Notes under the pieces: generated by a model
What the model was told of the DNA's origin: nothing
Seen by the model: only the letters and a program-made list of their open reading frames with translations
Database searches by the model: none
Part shown: positions 45,658 to 55,429 of the stretch, in pieces
Layout of the letters: each line of letters starts with the position of its first letter
Numbering within the stretch: the stretch's first letter is position 1
DNA from: Scardovia inopinata JCM 12537
GTDB taxonomy: Bacteria > Actinomycetota > Actinomycetes > Actinomycetales > Bifidobacteriaceae
Assembly: GCF_001042695.1 (NCBI RefSeq)
Contig: NZ_AP012334.1
Location: 1,178,001 to 1,242,000, forward strand
Direction: 5' to 3'
DNA length: 64,000 nucleotides
Made by a program: the position numbers and the translations under genes

Positions 45658-46566
45658 TTACGACATAGCCAAGCTGTAAGCAATAATTGACGCGCTCATG
45701 GCTACATTCAAGGATTCAGCCCTCCCATACAGAGGTATACGGACAGCCGACTGACAGCGGTTGATCAGGCTGTCATCCAGACCCCTGGCCTCATTGCCGA
45801 ATAATATGCACAGGGGCTGAGAGGAAGATTTCAGACTGTCCATCAGATCAGGTAAAGGAATGGCCTCCACCTGATCAGTCCCATAAGCATCGGCGGCACA
45901 CACTGGCAGCCCCAGCCGGGCCGCTTCAGTAAAGAAGTCATCAGTAGACAAAGTCACTATAGGCAGGTGGAAGAGTGACCCGGCTGTAGATCTGACAACC
46001 TTGGGATTAGTGACGTCAACGCAGTCATCCACCAGAATGAGAGCAGGGCAGCCAGCAGCATCAGCCACTCGAATGATAGTCCCTGCATTCCCCGGGTCTC
46101 TCAGCTGCCAGCAAGCCAGAAAAAGAGGCCTGGCCGGATGCCCAGCTGTCTCAACCGGCCCTGGTGACTTTACAGAATCAGCCAAGGAAGCAAGAGCAGC
46201 GAAAGAAGAGGCATCGGGGGCTAAACCGCCAGTCACAGCCTCAGTTCTGACAAGGGCCCCTATCCCCTGACAATCCTTGCTGATCGCCTCCATCACCTGA
46301 CTGCTGCACGGATGACAATAGAGTATCTTTTTCTGAGCTTCAGAAATAATTTTGCCCAGAACAGGATCCTCTCCGGCAGCAGCATCATAGTACAAATCCG
46401 TTACGAAATCAGAAGCGAAGTGAACAGCCTCCCGCACGGCTTGCGGACCTTCCACCAAAATACGACCGGTCTTTTTCCTGGTTTTCGATCGAGATAAATC
46501 AGCAATCCTGCGTACCCGGTCAGAATGAGGATTATCCATCACCGGTTTCAGGTGAAATCTGTCCAT
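45658..46566 (-). CDS. SpoU/TrmH-family RNA 2'-O-methyltransferase
   Basis: This 302-residue protein has a substrate-binding N-terminal domain (RILVEGPQAVREAVHF) and a SPOUT methyltransferase domain. Motif 1 is WQLRDPGNAGTIIRVADA, motif 2 LFGNEARGL and motif 3 RIPLYGRAESLNVAMSASI; together they form the trefoil-knot SAM site. It methylates rRNA or tRNA; the target is unknown. Start is ATG 46566 with AGGAGGTTGGAG upstream, rather than the TTG at 46572. Its usual place before pheS fits. Confidence 0.92.
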   Translation of the reverse strand: MDRFHLKPVMDNPHSDRVRRIADLSRSKTRKKTGRILVEGPQAVREAVHFASDFVTDLYYDAAAGEDPVLGKIISEAQKKILYCHPCSSQVMEAISKDCQGIGALVRTEAVTGGLAPDASSFAALASLADSVKSPGPVETAGHPARPLFLACWQLRDPGNAGTIIRVADAAGCPALILVDDCVDVTNPKVVRSTAGSLFHLPIVTLSTDDFFTEAARLGLPVCAADAYGTDQVEAIPLPDLMDSLKSSSQPLCILFGNEARGLDDSLINRCQSAVRIPLYGRAESLNVAMSASIIAYSLAMS

Positions 46567-46708
46567 CTCCAACCTCCTGTTTTCTTATTTCTCTTCTGCA
46601 TGCATATCTGCATGCCCTGCTTTATGCCGCTGGTTCCTGTCTTCCTGGCCCAGACTTCTGCCAAGCCTACATATGCTACATATATATGCTGCATATACAA
46701 AAGGCAGT

Positions 46709-46744
46709 ACTCTGTACACAAAAAACAATGCTCTGTACACAAAA
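46709..46744. repeat. direct repeats CTCTGTACACAAAA
   Basis: Two copies of CTCTGTACACAAAA lie 21 bp apart (46710-46723 and 46731-46744), about two helix turns, so a protein could read both on one face. They adjoin the ldh terminator and precede the methyltransferase gene. Confidence 0.5.
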
Positions 46745-46790
46745 GGGCAAAACCCGGAGACTGCGCTCTTACTATCCCCAGGTCTTGCCC
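46741..46790 (-). terminator. intrinsic terminator after ldh
   Basis: A 13-bp stem with two wobbles (46745-46757 with 46778-46790) is followed on the minus strand by TTTTGTG. It lies 50 bases after the ldh stop. Confidence 0.75.
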
Positions 46791-46839
46791 TCAGTTATCC
46801 TCGGCTGCCCTTAGCAGGCTTAGCAGGATAAAATTTTCA

Positions 46840-47817
<978 letters not shown>

Positions 47818-47820
47818 TTA

Positions 47821-47896
47821 TTATGTACCAGATTACTGGTGCAACTGTGATTCTCTCGTCAATAATGGCCTTGCACATTCCGTCTTATGTACCAGA
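47821..47896. repeat. direct repeat TTATGTACCAGA before ldh
   Basis: The 12-mer TTATGTACCAGA occurs at 47821-47832 and at 47885-47896, 64 bp apart, within the ldh promoter region. It may be a regulator-binding pair. Confidence 0.45.
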
Positions 47897-47928
47897 CGAA
47901 AATCAGGACGCACTATCGGAACCGACAT

Positions 47929-49551
47929 TTATTGTACCGCCTCAGTCTGACCTGATCCGCCCGGATTTTCTTCCTGACCACTGTTTTCGGCGCAGCTGAT
48001 TATACGCGCGGCGAGTCGGTCATCAACATCAGCAACAAGGTGTACTCCCCTATCCATGTAGTCAGCAGAATCAAGGGAGCCAAACTGACGAATCTGAGAA
48101 ATAAGAGATCCCTGAGAGTACGGAATAACGGCATCTACATGCACATTCGGACGGGGCAGACCTGCCTGAACTGCATGGCGGAGCCGGTCAATCCCCTCAC
48201 CCGTGGCAGCAGAAACGAAAAAGGCGTCAGGAGCCAAATTCTCGATTCTCTGCCTGGTCGTGTTATCGACCCGGTCTACCTTGTTGAAGACCATCAGGGT
48301 GGGTATCCCTTCCACCCCAGGTACATCAGCCAGGACCTTGTTCACGGCATCAATCTGAGAAAAAGGATCAGGGTAAGAAATATCAACTACATGAACAATC
48401 AGACTGGCCTGCGCCACCTCTTCCAGGGTAGATTTGAAGGCTTCAATCAACTGAGTCGGCAGCCGGCGGACAAATCCTACTGTGTCCACATACATGAATT
48501 TGCGGCTGTCGGCAGTTTTACTCTGCCTGACAGCCGTGTCGAGGGTAGCAAAAAGAGCGTTCTCCACCAGCTCATGAGAATTTGTCAGTCTGTTTATCAG
48601 GGATGATTTACCAGCGTTGGTGTACCCCACTACCGCCACCGTAGGAAGAGAGTTCCTTCGCCTGGAGCCCCTTTTGATATCACGGGCAGGTGCCATACGG
48701 GCAATCTGCTTGCGCAGGCGGGCCATGCGGGTACGAATCACCCGACGGTCAAGCTCAAGTTGAGTTTCACCCGGTCCTCGGGAACCAATACCGCCATTAA
48801 CTCCGGCTGCTTGACCGCCCGCCTGCCTGGACAGGGCTGCACCCCAACCTCTCAGACGGGGAAGCATATATTCCAGCTGAGCAAGTTCCACCTGAGCCTT
48901 GCCTTCACGGCTGGTAGCATGTTGGGCGAAAATATCAAGAATAACGGCAGTCCTGTCCACTACCTTCACCTTGGTCACATCTTCCAGAGCCCTTCTTTGG
49001 GAAGGGGGAAGATCAGCATCAACAATAATGGTATCAGCCTGGGTTGCGGCAACAATGGCTGCCAGCTCCCCTGCCTTTCCCTTACCGATGTATGTAGCCG
49101 GGTCTGGCTTAAACCGATGCTGCAAGACCCCTTCCATTACTTGAGCTCCGGCCGTTTGAGCCAGGGCAGCCAATTCCCTCAGAGATTCTTCTGCCTGCGA
49201 CTGGCTGCTGTCCCTGCTGGACCAAATTCCTACCAGAACAACTTTTTCCAGCCGAACTCGCCTGTACTCAACCTCGGTCACATCCTGAAGTTCTCCCAGG
49301 CCGGACACTTTTTTCAGTTGATTGCGGCTTTCCCGTTCCTGCCAGTCTTCCTGTTCCCATTCACGGCTGCCGGCCCCCTGCTGGTTTTGGTCGTCGGCAG
49401 CCATATCCCGTCCGCTTACACCAGGGTCAGAATCCTGAAGAAGGACTTGGGATTTGTTCTCAAGAATTGATCCCAAACGAGTATTTCGGCGTCCTTCCTT
49501 TCTAACGCTCTTATAGCTTGCCTGTGATTTATGACTATGTTCCTGTACCAT
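47929..49551 (-). CDS. hflX: ribosome-associated GTPase HflX
   Basis: This 540-residue GTPase splits stalled or hibernating ribosomes. It has the HflX N-terminal domain (PDPATYIGKGKAGELA) and a glycine-rich linker with GPGETQLELDRR. The G domain carries G1 GYTNAGKSSLINRL, G3 DTVGFVRRLP and G4 NKVD. About 95 extra N-terminal residues, polar and disordered, are typical of actinobacterial versions. GAGGCTGA precedes the ATG. Confidence 0.95.
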   Translation of the reverse strand: MVQEHSHKSQASYKSVRKEGRRNTRLGSILENKSQVLLQDSDPGVSGRDMAADDQNQQGAGSREWEQEDWQERESRNQLKKVSGLGELQDVTEVEYRRVRLEKVVLVGIWSSRDSSQSQAEESLRELAALAQTAGAQVMEGVLQHRFKPDPATYIGKGKAGELAAIVAATQADTIIVDADLPPSQRRALEDVTKVKVVDRTAVILDIFAQHATSREGKAQVELAQLEYMLPRLRGWGAALSRQAGGQAAGVNGGIGSRGPGETQLELDRRVIRTRMARLRKQIARMAPARDIKRGSRRRNSLPTVAVVGYTNAGKSSLINRLTNSHELVENALFATLDTAVRQSKTADSRKFMYVDTVGFVRRLPTQLIEAFKSTLEEVAQASLIVHVVDISYPDPFSQIDAVNKVLADVPGVEGIPTLMVFNKVDRVDNTTRQRIENLAPDAFFVSAATGEGIDRLRHAVQAGLPRPNVHVDAVIPYSQGSLISQIRQFGSLDSADYMDRGVHLVADVDDRLAARIISCAENSGQEENPGGSGQTEAVQ

Positions 49552-49659
49552 TCAGCCTCGAATCTGTTCTAGCTGCGGCCCACGTGCCAGCAGCCAATCT
49601 GTTTATCACTGCTCTTTAGCCTTTTCCCTGCTTTTCTTCGTTTACTTTTCTCCGTTTAA

Positions 49660-49673
49660 TTGACAGATATCAA
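49660..49673. promoter_or_regulatory. FNR-like box upstream of the decayed locus
   Basis: TTGACAGATATCAA matches the FNR consensus TTGAT-N4-ATCAA at 9 of 10 positions. It lies 150 bases before the remnant ATPase start and near a broken FNR-type regulator gene. Confidence 0.5.
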
Positions 49674-49820
49674 TTACATTCCATTCCCCATCGTTTAGGC
49701 TCATCTGCATGGAGCAGGAGCTTGGGAATCATTCGCGCAGCAGAAAGCTGCCGTCACCGGCCCCTCATCATCATTATACAAAGGAATGACCACCTATACA
49801 AAAAGGCAGAAAGGAAAACC

Positions 49821-50110
49821 ATGACCACAGTCCAGAATTCCTTTGCCAGATATAAAAAACAGCTTGTCATTATGATGACAATACTGGTAGTCCTTAACTG
49901 GTAGTCCTTAGCTTTGCGGGGAAGTTTGCCTCCCTTTCCTGGCTCTATGCGGGGGGAATGATTGTGACAGCTGCCGCAGGAGGGCTGGAAGCTCAAGTCG
50001 ATCACCATATCCTGCTGATCGGCAACCGCCTGTTGATGGAAGAAAGAAGAATCGACCTGTCAGCCCTGGCCCTTTCTCACAAAGGATCATCATCAGCCCA
50101 CAGCCGGAGC
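49821..50110 (+). pseudogene. heavy-metal P-type ATPase remnant
   Basis: The ATG at 49821 has an AAAGGA ribosome binding site and begins MTTVQNSFARYKKQLVIM with a membrane helix. A stop soon follows, but deleting one copy of a 14-bp tandem duplication (49883-49910) restores one frame. That frame runs on through SFAGKFASLSWLYAGGMIV and then GLEAQVDHHILLIGNRLLMEE. The latter is the nucleotide-binding-domain region of copper/cadmium P-type ATPases. The middle (other helices, the DKTGT site) is missing, so several hundred residues were lost. The right boundary is approximate. Family assignment rests on one clear segment. Confidence 0.6.
49883..49910. repeat. 14-bp tandem duplication causing a frameshift
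   Basis: ACTGGTAGTCCTTA occurs twice head to tail. Fourteen is not a multiple of three, and the downstream reading frame differs from the upstream one by exactly this amount, so the duplication explains the break. Confidence 0.9.
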
Positions 50111-50111
50111 C

Positions 50112-50596
50112 ATGATTGGTCATATCACCTCAAATCTGGTTCTGCATGTGCTGCTCATAGAACGGGCCCGTCTCTTTGCCCGGGGAAGGGCCGCTGAATT
50201 CCTGGAGAAAACCGGGCTCTACTGGGAAAAATCTGAAGCAGAATTCCTCAGAAAACTCAATGATTCTCTGGCAGCTGAAGGAGATCTGATTCCAACAGTT
50301 ACCGATCAGTTCCGCCAGTTCAGTATGGTGGAGGAATCAGCAGCCAGTACATCAACCGACAGCGTAAGCAAATTCATTATCTGACTATGCCCAAGGTGGA
50401 AGACCGGTTAACAGCTTTCTTTACCGATCTGGCCAACAAGAACCAATCAAGCAGGGTTCACCTGCCCATAAGCCTGTCAGAGCTTGCCTCATACCTGGGC
50501 ACAAGTCCGGAAACCTTATCCAGGCAGATGACTCTTGCTGCTCAGGAGGGAAGAATCATCAAATTGGGCAGGGGAAACTATCAGGTTAAGCGGTAA
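50112..50596 (+). pseudogene. Crp/FNR-family regulator remnant
   Basis: The last part is a clear FNR-type DNA-binding domain: KVEDRLTAFFTDLA, then SLSELASYLGTSPETLSRQM, ending at 50596. The frame preceding it reads GGISSQYINRQRKQIHYLT without a break, but further upstream the sequence is in another frame (50112-50384), so the gene is shifted and the sensor domain is not intact. The region 50112-50384 is a readable 90-residue frame that I do not recognise well. The recognition helix PETLSR shares E, S and R with FNR's VETISR, which suggests TTGAT-type targets. It was probably the regulator of the adjacent metal-ATPase locus. Confidence 0.65.
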
Positions 50597-50615
50597 AAAC
50601 TTATGATGTAACGGT

Positions 50616-50621
50616 TATAAT
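50616..50621 (+). promoter_or_regulatory. -10 element for the methyltransferase-hrpA transcript
   Basis: TATAAT at 50616-50621 lies 68 bases before the methyltransferase ATG at 50689. No good -35 is seen at the normal distance. Its place argues against translation starting at 50620. Confidence 0.4.
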
Positions 50622-50688
50622 GAACTCCGACAAGCAAGAAGAGGCTGCGGCAGACAGCCAGCAGTATCAGGACTTTGGGGAGCACCAC

Positions 50689-51351
50689 ATGACCGATCAC
50701 TATTTCTCAGCCCATCCATCCTCCGATGACAGGCGGGAGCTGATCGAGGTGAGCCTCAGATCAATCCCCGTCCAGGTGGAAACCGCAGCCGGTGTTTTTT
50801 CCGCTCATCGGCTGGATACGGGGACTCAGGTTCTGTTTGATCATGTTCCCGGATCCGCAGCAGATCAGGCTGAGGGCCGAACGGTAGCAACCTGTTTAGA
50901 CCTGGGGTGCGGCTGGGGGCCAATCAGTCTGGCCCTGGCTCGAGAGTACCCTCAGGCCCGGGTATGGGCGCTTGACAGCAACGAACGGGCTGTCGAGCTG
51001 ACTCAAGCTAATGCAAACCGCAACGGGCTGACTACCATTGCAGCCGGCACCAGGCAGGATCTGGAAGATCGCTACGGAGCTGAATGGACGGATGCTTCTT
51101 TTGATCTCATATGGTCTAATCCCCCTATCCGGATAGGAAAAGATCCACTGCACAATCTTCTCATGACCTACCTGCCCCGCTTGTCTTCCAACGGTTATGC
51201 ATACCTGGTTGTTCAAAAAAATCTGGGCTCCGATTCCCTCCTGTCCTGGCTGTCGAAGGAACTGGGGAACGGTTTTTCTGTCAGAAAATATTCATCTGCC
51301 AAAGGCTACCGCATAATTGAGATTCATCGGGCAGCAGAGGATCAGCAATGA
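50689..51351 (+). CDS. RsmC-like class I methyltransferase
   Basis: The 220-residue product is a SAM-dependent methyltransferase of the small-domain type (PF05175). The SAM site DLGCGWGPISLALA and the catalytic NPPIRIG motif (in WSNPPIRIGK) place it with 16S rRNA guanine-N2 methyltransferases such as RsmC. It is about two thirds of E. coli RsmC, lacking the N-terminal half, as in many Gram-positive versions. GGGGAG before the ATG at 50689 decides the start over 50620. Its stop overlaps the hrpA start (ATGA), so the two are coupled. Confidence 0.88.
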   Translation: MTDHYFSAHPSSDDRRELIEVSLRSIPVQVETAAGVFSAHRLDTGTQVLFDHVPGSAADQAEGRTVATCLDLGCGWGPISLALAREYPQARVWALDSNERAVELTQANANRNGLTTIAAGTRQDLEDRYGAEWTDASFDLIWSNPPIRIGKDPLHNLLMTYLPRLSSNGYAYLVVQKNLGSDSLLSWLSKELGNGFSVRKYSSAKGYRIIEIHRAAEDQQ

Positions 51352-54300
51352 GCCTGACCTTTTCGTATCCGACTGAGCTTCCGGTCAGCGAAGCCAAAGA
51401 TCGCATCATGCAGGCCATTCGCTCCTCTGCCGTAGTAATTGTTAGCGGACAAACCGGATCCGGTAAAACTACCCAGATCCCTAAGATGCTCCTGGAGCTG
51501 GGCCGGGGCAGCCATGGCCGACAGATTATGCTTACCCAGCCACGCCGCCTGGCCGCCCGTACCGTTGCCGAGCGCATTGCTCAGGAAATGGGCACCAGCC
51601 TGGGGGAAGAAATCGGCTACCGGGTACGGTTTACTGACCGCAGTTCCCCTTCTACCAGACTCTGCGTAGCAACCGATGGTATTCTGCTGGCTCATATTCA
51701 GAGGGATCCTCTTCTCACTGCCTATGACACCATCATGATAGATGAAGCTCATGAGCGCAGTCTGAACATAGACTTTCTGTTGGGCTACCTTAGCCAACTT
51801 CTGAACAAGCGGAAGGACCTCAAGCTGATCATCACTTCCGCTACCATTGATTCCCAGAAATTTCAGGACCATTTCAGTCAGATCCTGGGGCATCCTGTTC
51901 CTCTTGTTGAAGTTTCCGGGCGAACTTACCCGGTAGAAGTCGTATATGAGCCTCTGGGGTCTGCCCCAGCTCTTATGAGTTCAGTCCCCGGCTTTCCTTC
52001 TCATCAGGATGACGCCTCTGAAGATATGCCTTCTGCTGTTGCCCGAGCCTGCATAGAACTCATTACCTTATCCACACGGGAACGGTCAGCCAGAGACATC
52101 CTGGTTTTTGCTGCCGGCGAGCGCGATATTCATGAATATGAGGATGCTATACGCCAGGCTTTAGGCCCTTCCAGAAATGATCCCAGAAAACCTGATTCGG
52201 TGGAGATTGTCAGTTTGTATGCCCGGCTCAGCGCTAAAGAGCAGCATCGGGTTTTTGAAGCCCACAGCCGACAGAGAATCATTATTGCTACCAATGTTGC
52301 CGAAACCTCCCTGACTGTTCCTGGAATCCGTTATGTGGTTGATCCAGGCCTGGCCAGAATTTCCCGTTATTCAAAAACTGCCAAGGTTCAGCGCCTTCCT
52401 ATTGAGCCAATTTCCCAGGCAAGCGCCGACCAGAGGGCCGGCCGCTGCGGCCGTATTGCTGATGGCCTTGCCATTCGTCTGTATTCTCAGGAAGATTATC
52501 AGAACAGACCTCGGTTTACTGATCCGGAAATTCAGAGAACATCCCTGGGGGCTGTTGTTCTGCAGATGCTATCAGTGGGAGTTGCCCGCACAGCTCAGGA
52601 CATTACCACCTTTGGTTTTATTGACCCACCCGATACCAGGTCAGTTACTGATGGTTTCAATGAACTGACCGAGCTTGGGGCCATTCGCCGTACCAAAGGG
52701 TCCATAACTCTTACCCCTATCGGCCGCCGATTAGCCCGGATACCTATTGATGTCCGCCTGGGACGGATGATTATCCAGGCTTCCCATATGTCTCCCCATA
52801 CTCTTGCTGCCCTACTGGTTATTGTGGCCTTTATGAGCCTGCAAGATCCCCGCGAAAGGCCAGAAGACAAGGAAGAGCGGGCAGATCAGGCACATAAGCG
52901 CTATGCCGATGAATCCAGTGATTTTCTTACCGCCCTGAACATCTGGACAGCTTTTTTCCCTGCTGAAGCCCCCCTGAGCAACTCAGCCCTACGAAAGAAA
53001 TGCAAGGCTGAGTTCATGAATTATCTTCGGATGAAGCAGTGGCATGACCTGTATAATCAGCTTGTTCAGGTCTGCAAGGAAGCCCGCTGGAAAGTGGGAG
53101 AGCCCAAGCCGCAGTCTGGGCCACACGAGTATACTGCCGGTCTCAGTTTGGAGCTGCAAGGAGCCCACAGTTTGTGCTGTTCCTGGGATTCTGACAGTAT
53201 TCATCAAGCTATGCTCAGCGGCCTGCTTAGTTCCATAGGCATGCAGATTATTCGCGAGCCTAAGGAATCAGACTTTGCTGGGTTAAAAGGAGGGCAAAGA
53301 GCCAGGGCATTGAAGCGGGCTCAAAGACAGTCAAAGAATAACTATCAAGGCTCCAGGGGGATCCGTTTTTCCCTCTTCCCTGCCTCATCGGTTTATAAGA
53401 CAGTACCTGCCTGGGTCATGGCGGGAGAATTGGTGGAAACGTCCAGGCTCTGGGCTCGGTCAGCTGCTCAGATTAAACCTGAGTGGGCTGAGGAGCTGGG
53501 CAAAGGCCTGACCCGTACCACCTATGCTGAGCCCCATTGGTCTGCAACCAGGGGAGCAGCCGTTGCCAAATCAACGGTTCTGCTCTACGGTTTACCTATT
53601 GTGCAGGGCAGGATTGTCCCCTGGTCTTCGGTCAATCCTGCCCAAGCCCGTGAATTCCTGATTCGTCAGGGTCTTGTTGAGGGTGATATTCATCAACGTT
53701 TCCCCTTTGATTCTTTTCTGGAGCGCAACCGGCAAATCCTTCAGGAAGCGGATGAGCAAGCACATCGAAGCCGTCAAATTGGCTCGGCAGCAACTGAGGA
53801 TGATCTGGCCGAATTTTATGATCAGGTTCTTCCCGACCATGTAACCTCCCTGGCAGCTTTGAATTCCTGGTGGAAAAAAGAGCATCAGGTCCATCCTCAT
53901 GCTCTTGATTTTGACCCCTCCCTGGTGAGCAAAAATATCCAATCACCTCGTTTCGATCCCGAAGCCTACCCCACCTATTGGCAGACAGTGGGAACAGATG
54001 GGTCTGATATTTCTCTTCGCCTGACATATATCTTTGACACCCGATCCAATAAGGATGGAGTGACCGTTCATATTCCCCTCTCAGCCTTGTCTCGCCTCCG
54101 ACCCGAAGAATTTAGCTGGAATGTTCCCGGACTGCTGGATGACCTGATTATTGCTACTATTAAATCACTGCCTAAAGCAATTAGGGTACAGTTGATTCCC
54201 GCCCCAGATACAGCCCGCAAAATCCACAACTGGATCGATTCCCGCCAGCAAGAAGAGGATAGGCAGCAGGGGCAGAGGAAGGTCCTGGGAGGGAAGAGCC

Positions 54301-55406
54301 TTTTCCAGGATGATTTCAACCATGTTTTTACCCAGGCGGCTATAGCCATTCGGGGGGCACAAATACATCCTGAAGTTTTCAACCAGGAGCAAATCAACAG
54401 GCTCCCCTCTTACCTCCGTATGACCTTCAGCGTTGAGGAAGACCAGGGCAAAAACCGCGGAAAACCTCCCGAAAATCAGGAAGCAGTCTACTCATCTTCC
54501 TCTTTTGACAGGGGGAAGGTCCTGGGAGAATCAAAAAATCTGTCTGATCTCCAGCACCGTTTCGCCCGTGATGCCCAGGCCAGCGCACGCCGGCATGTAG
54601 AAGGCAAGGCCAGGAAAGCCGGTGCCCAGGGGAAAGCAGTAACCAGAGCCAATCTGCTCACTCAGTCAGGGGCATCGCCGATCTCCAGGACTCAGCTGCT
54701 CTGGCAGACTGCGGCGGAAAAGTTGTCTCTTCCCTCCGAGCGGATTTCGTCTCGCTGGCTAAGCAGGGAAGCCCTGGCCTTGGCTTCTGCTCCCTATTCT
54801 TCCACAGCAGACTTGGTGGCTGACCTGCAAATGGCAGCTGTCAAGCGCCTCCTGCCTTCCATGGAAGAGATCTCCAGCGATCAGGAATTGGAAGAAAAAA
54901 TATCGGAGGTTGAAGATGTTTTTGAGGATACAGTCTATGCTGTAGCGAAAGATGTGATAACTGATCTGACTGCATACTCTGCCGTTAAGAAAGAGGTTTC
55001 CGGACCGGCTAGCCTGCCCCTTCTGTCAGTTCTCCAGTCCATCACAGAGCACCTATCTTCCCTGGTTTACCCTGGCTTTATAGCTGCCACTCCAGCCACC
55101 TTCCTTCCACGGATTGCCCTTTACTGTCAGGCAGATTCTCTTCGTCTGGCCAAAGCAAGAACAAATAAATCCAGAGATGTGCGGTGGGCCTGGCAGGCTC
55201 AGGAAGCGGACGAACTGGTGAAAAAAGCCCAGGATAATGTTCGAAAGGCTCCTGCCGGAGCTCAGCATGATCAGGCTTGTAAAAAAGCTCAGGAAGTTCG
55301 CTGGGCATATGAGGAGTTTCTTATTTCTCTATGGGCTCAGGAACTGGGCACGCTAAAGTCTGTGAGTATTCAGCGTCTTCGGAAAATGGTCAGCCCTGAA
55401 ACCTAA
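51348..55406 (+). CDS. hrpA: ATP-dependent RNA helicase HrpA
   Basis: This 1352-residue DEAH-box helicase has motif I GQTGSGKTTQIPK, motif II DEAH in MIDEAHERSLNIDFLL, SAT in ITSATIDS and motif VI QRAGRCGR. The HA2/OB-fold and a long C-terminal DUF3418-type region complete a normal-length HrpA. In E. coli it works on mRNA processing and on collided ribosomes. Its ATG overlaps the methyltransferase stop, and it converges on glnA with only 23 bases between. Confidence 0.96.
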   Translation: MSLTFSYPTELPVSEAKDRIMQAIRSSAVVIVSGQTGSGKTTQIPKMLLELGRGSHGRQIMLTQPRRLAARTVAERIAQEMGTSLGEEIGYRVRFTDRSSPSTRLCVATDGILLAHIQRDPLLTAYDTIMIDEAHERSLNIDFLLGYLSQLLNKRKDLKLIITSATIDSQKFQDHFSQILGHPVPLVEVSGRTYPVEVVYEPLGSAPALMSSVPGFPSHQDDASEDMPSAVARACIELITLSTRERSARDILVFAAGERDIHEYEDAIRQALGPSRNDPRKPDSVEIVSLYARLSAKEQHRVFEAHSRQRIIIATNVAETSLTVPGIRYVVDPGLARISRYSKTAKVQRLPIEPISQASADQRAGRCGRIADGLAIRLYSQEDYQNRPRFTDPEIQRTSLGAVVLQMLSVGVARTAQDITTFGFIDPPDTRSVTDGFNELTELGAIRRTKGSITLTPIGRRLARIPIDVRLGRMIIQASHMSPHTLAALLVIVAFMSLQDPRERPEDKEERADQAHKRYADESSDFLTALNIWTAFFPAEAPLSNSALRKKCKAEFMNYLRMKQWHDLYNQLVQVCKEARWKVGEPKPQSGPHEYTAGLSLELQGAHSLCCSWDSDSIHQAMLSGLLSSIGMQIIREPKESDFAGLKGGQRARALKRAQRQSKNNYQGSRGIRFSLFPASSVYKTVPAWVMAGELVETSRLWARSAAQIKPEWAEELGKGLTRTTYAEPHWSATRGAAVAKSTVLLYGLPIVQGRIVPWSSVNPAQAREFLIRQGLVEGDIHQRFPFDSFLERNRQILQEADEQAHRSRQIGSAATEDDLAEFYDQVLPDHVTSLAALNSWWKKEHQVHPHALDFDPSLVSKNIQSPRFDPEAYPTYWQTVGTDGSDISLRLTYIFDTRSNKDGVTVHIPLSALSRLRPEEFSWNVPGLLDDLIIATIKSLPKAIRVQLIPAPDTARKIHNWIDSRQQEEDRQQGQRKVLGGKSLFQDDFNHVFTQAAIAIRGAQIHPEVFNQEQINRLPSYLRMTFSVEEDQGKNRGKPPENQEAVYSSSSFDRGKVLGESKNLSDLQHRFARDAQASARRHVEGKARKAGAQGKAVTRANLLTQSGASPISRTQLLWQTAAEKLSLPSERISSRWLSREALALASAPYSSTADLVADLQMAAVKRLLPSMEEISSDQELEEKISEVEDVFEDTVYAVAKDVITDLTAYSAVKKEVSGPASLPLLSVLQSITEHLSSLVYPGFIAATPATFLPRIALYCQADSLRLAKARTNKSRDVRWAWQAQEADELVKKAQDNVRKAPAGAQHDQACKKAQEVRWAYEEFLISLWAQELGTLKSVSIQRLRKMVSPET

Positions 55407-55429
55407 ACCCGCCGCGCTACACCTACAGA

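Noticed and set aside
50620-50688. Longer start (50620) for the RsmC-like methyltransferase
   Set aside because: That ATG overlaps the TATAAT element and lacks a ribosome binding site, while 50689 has GGGGAG.
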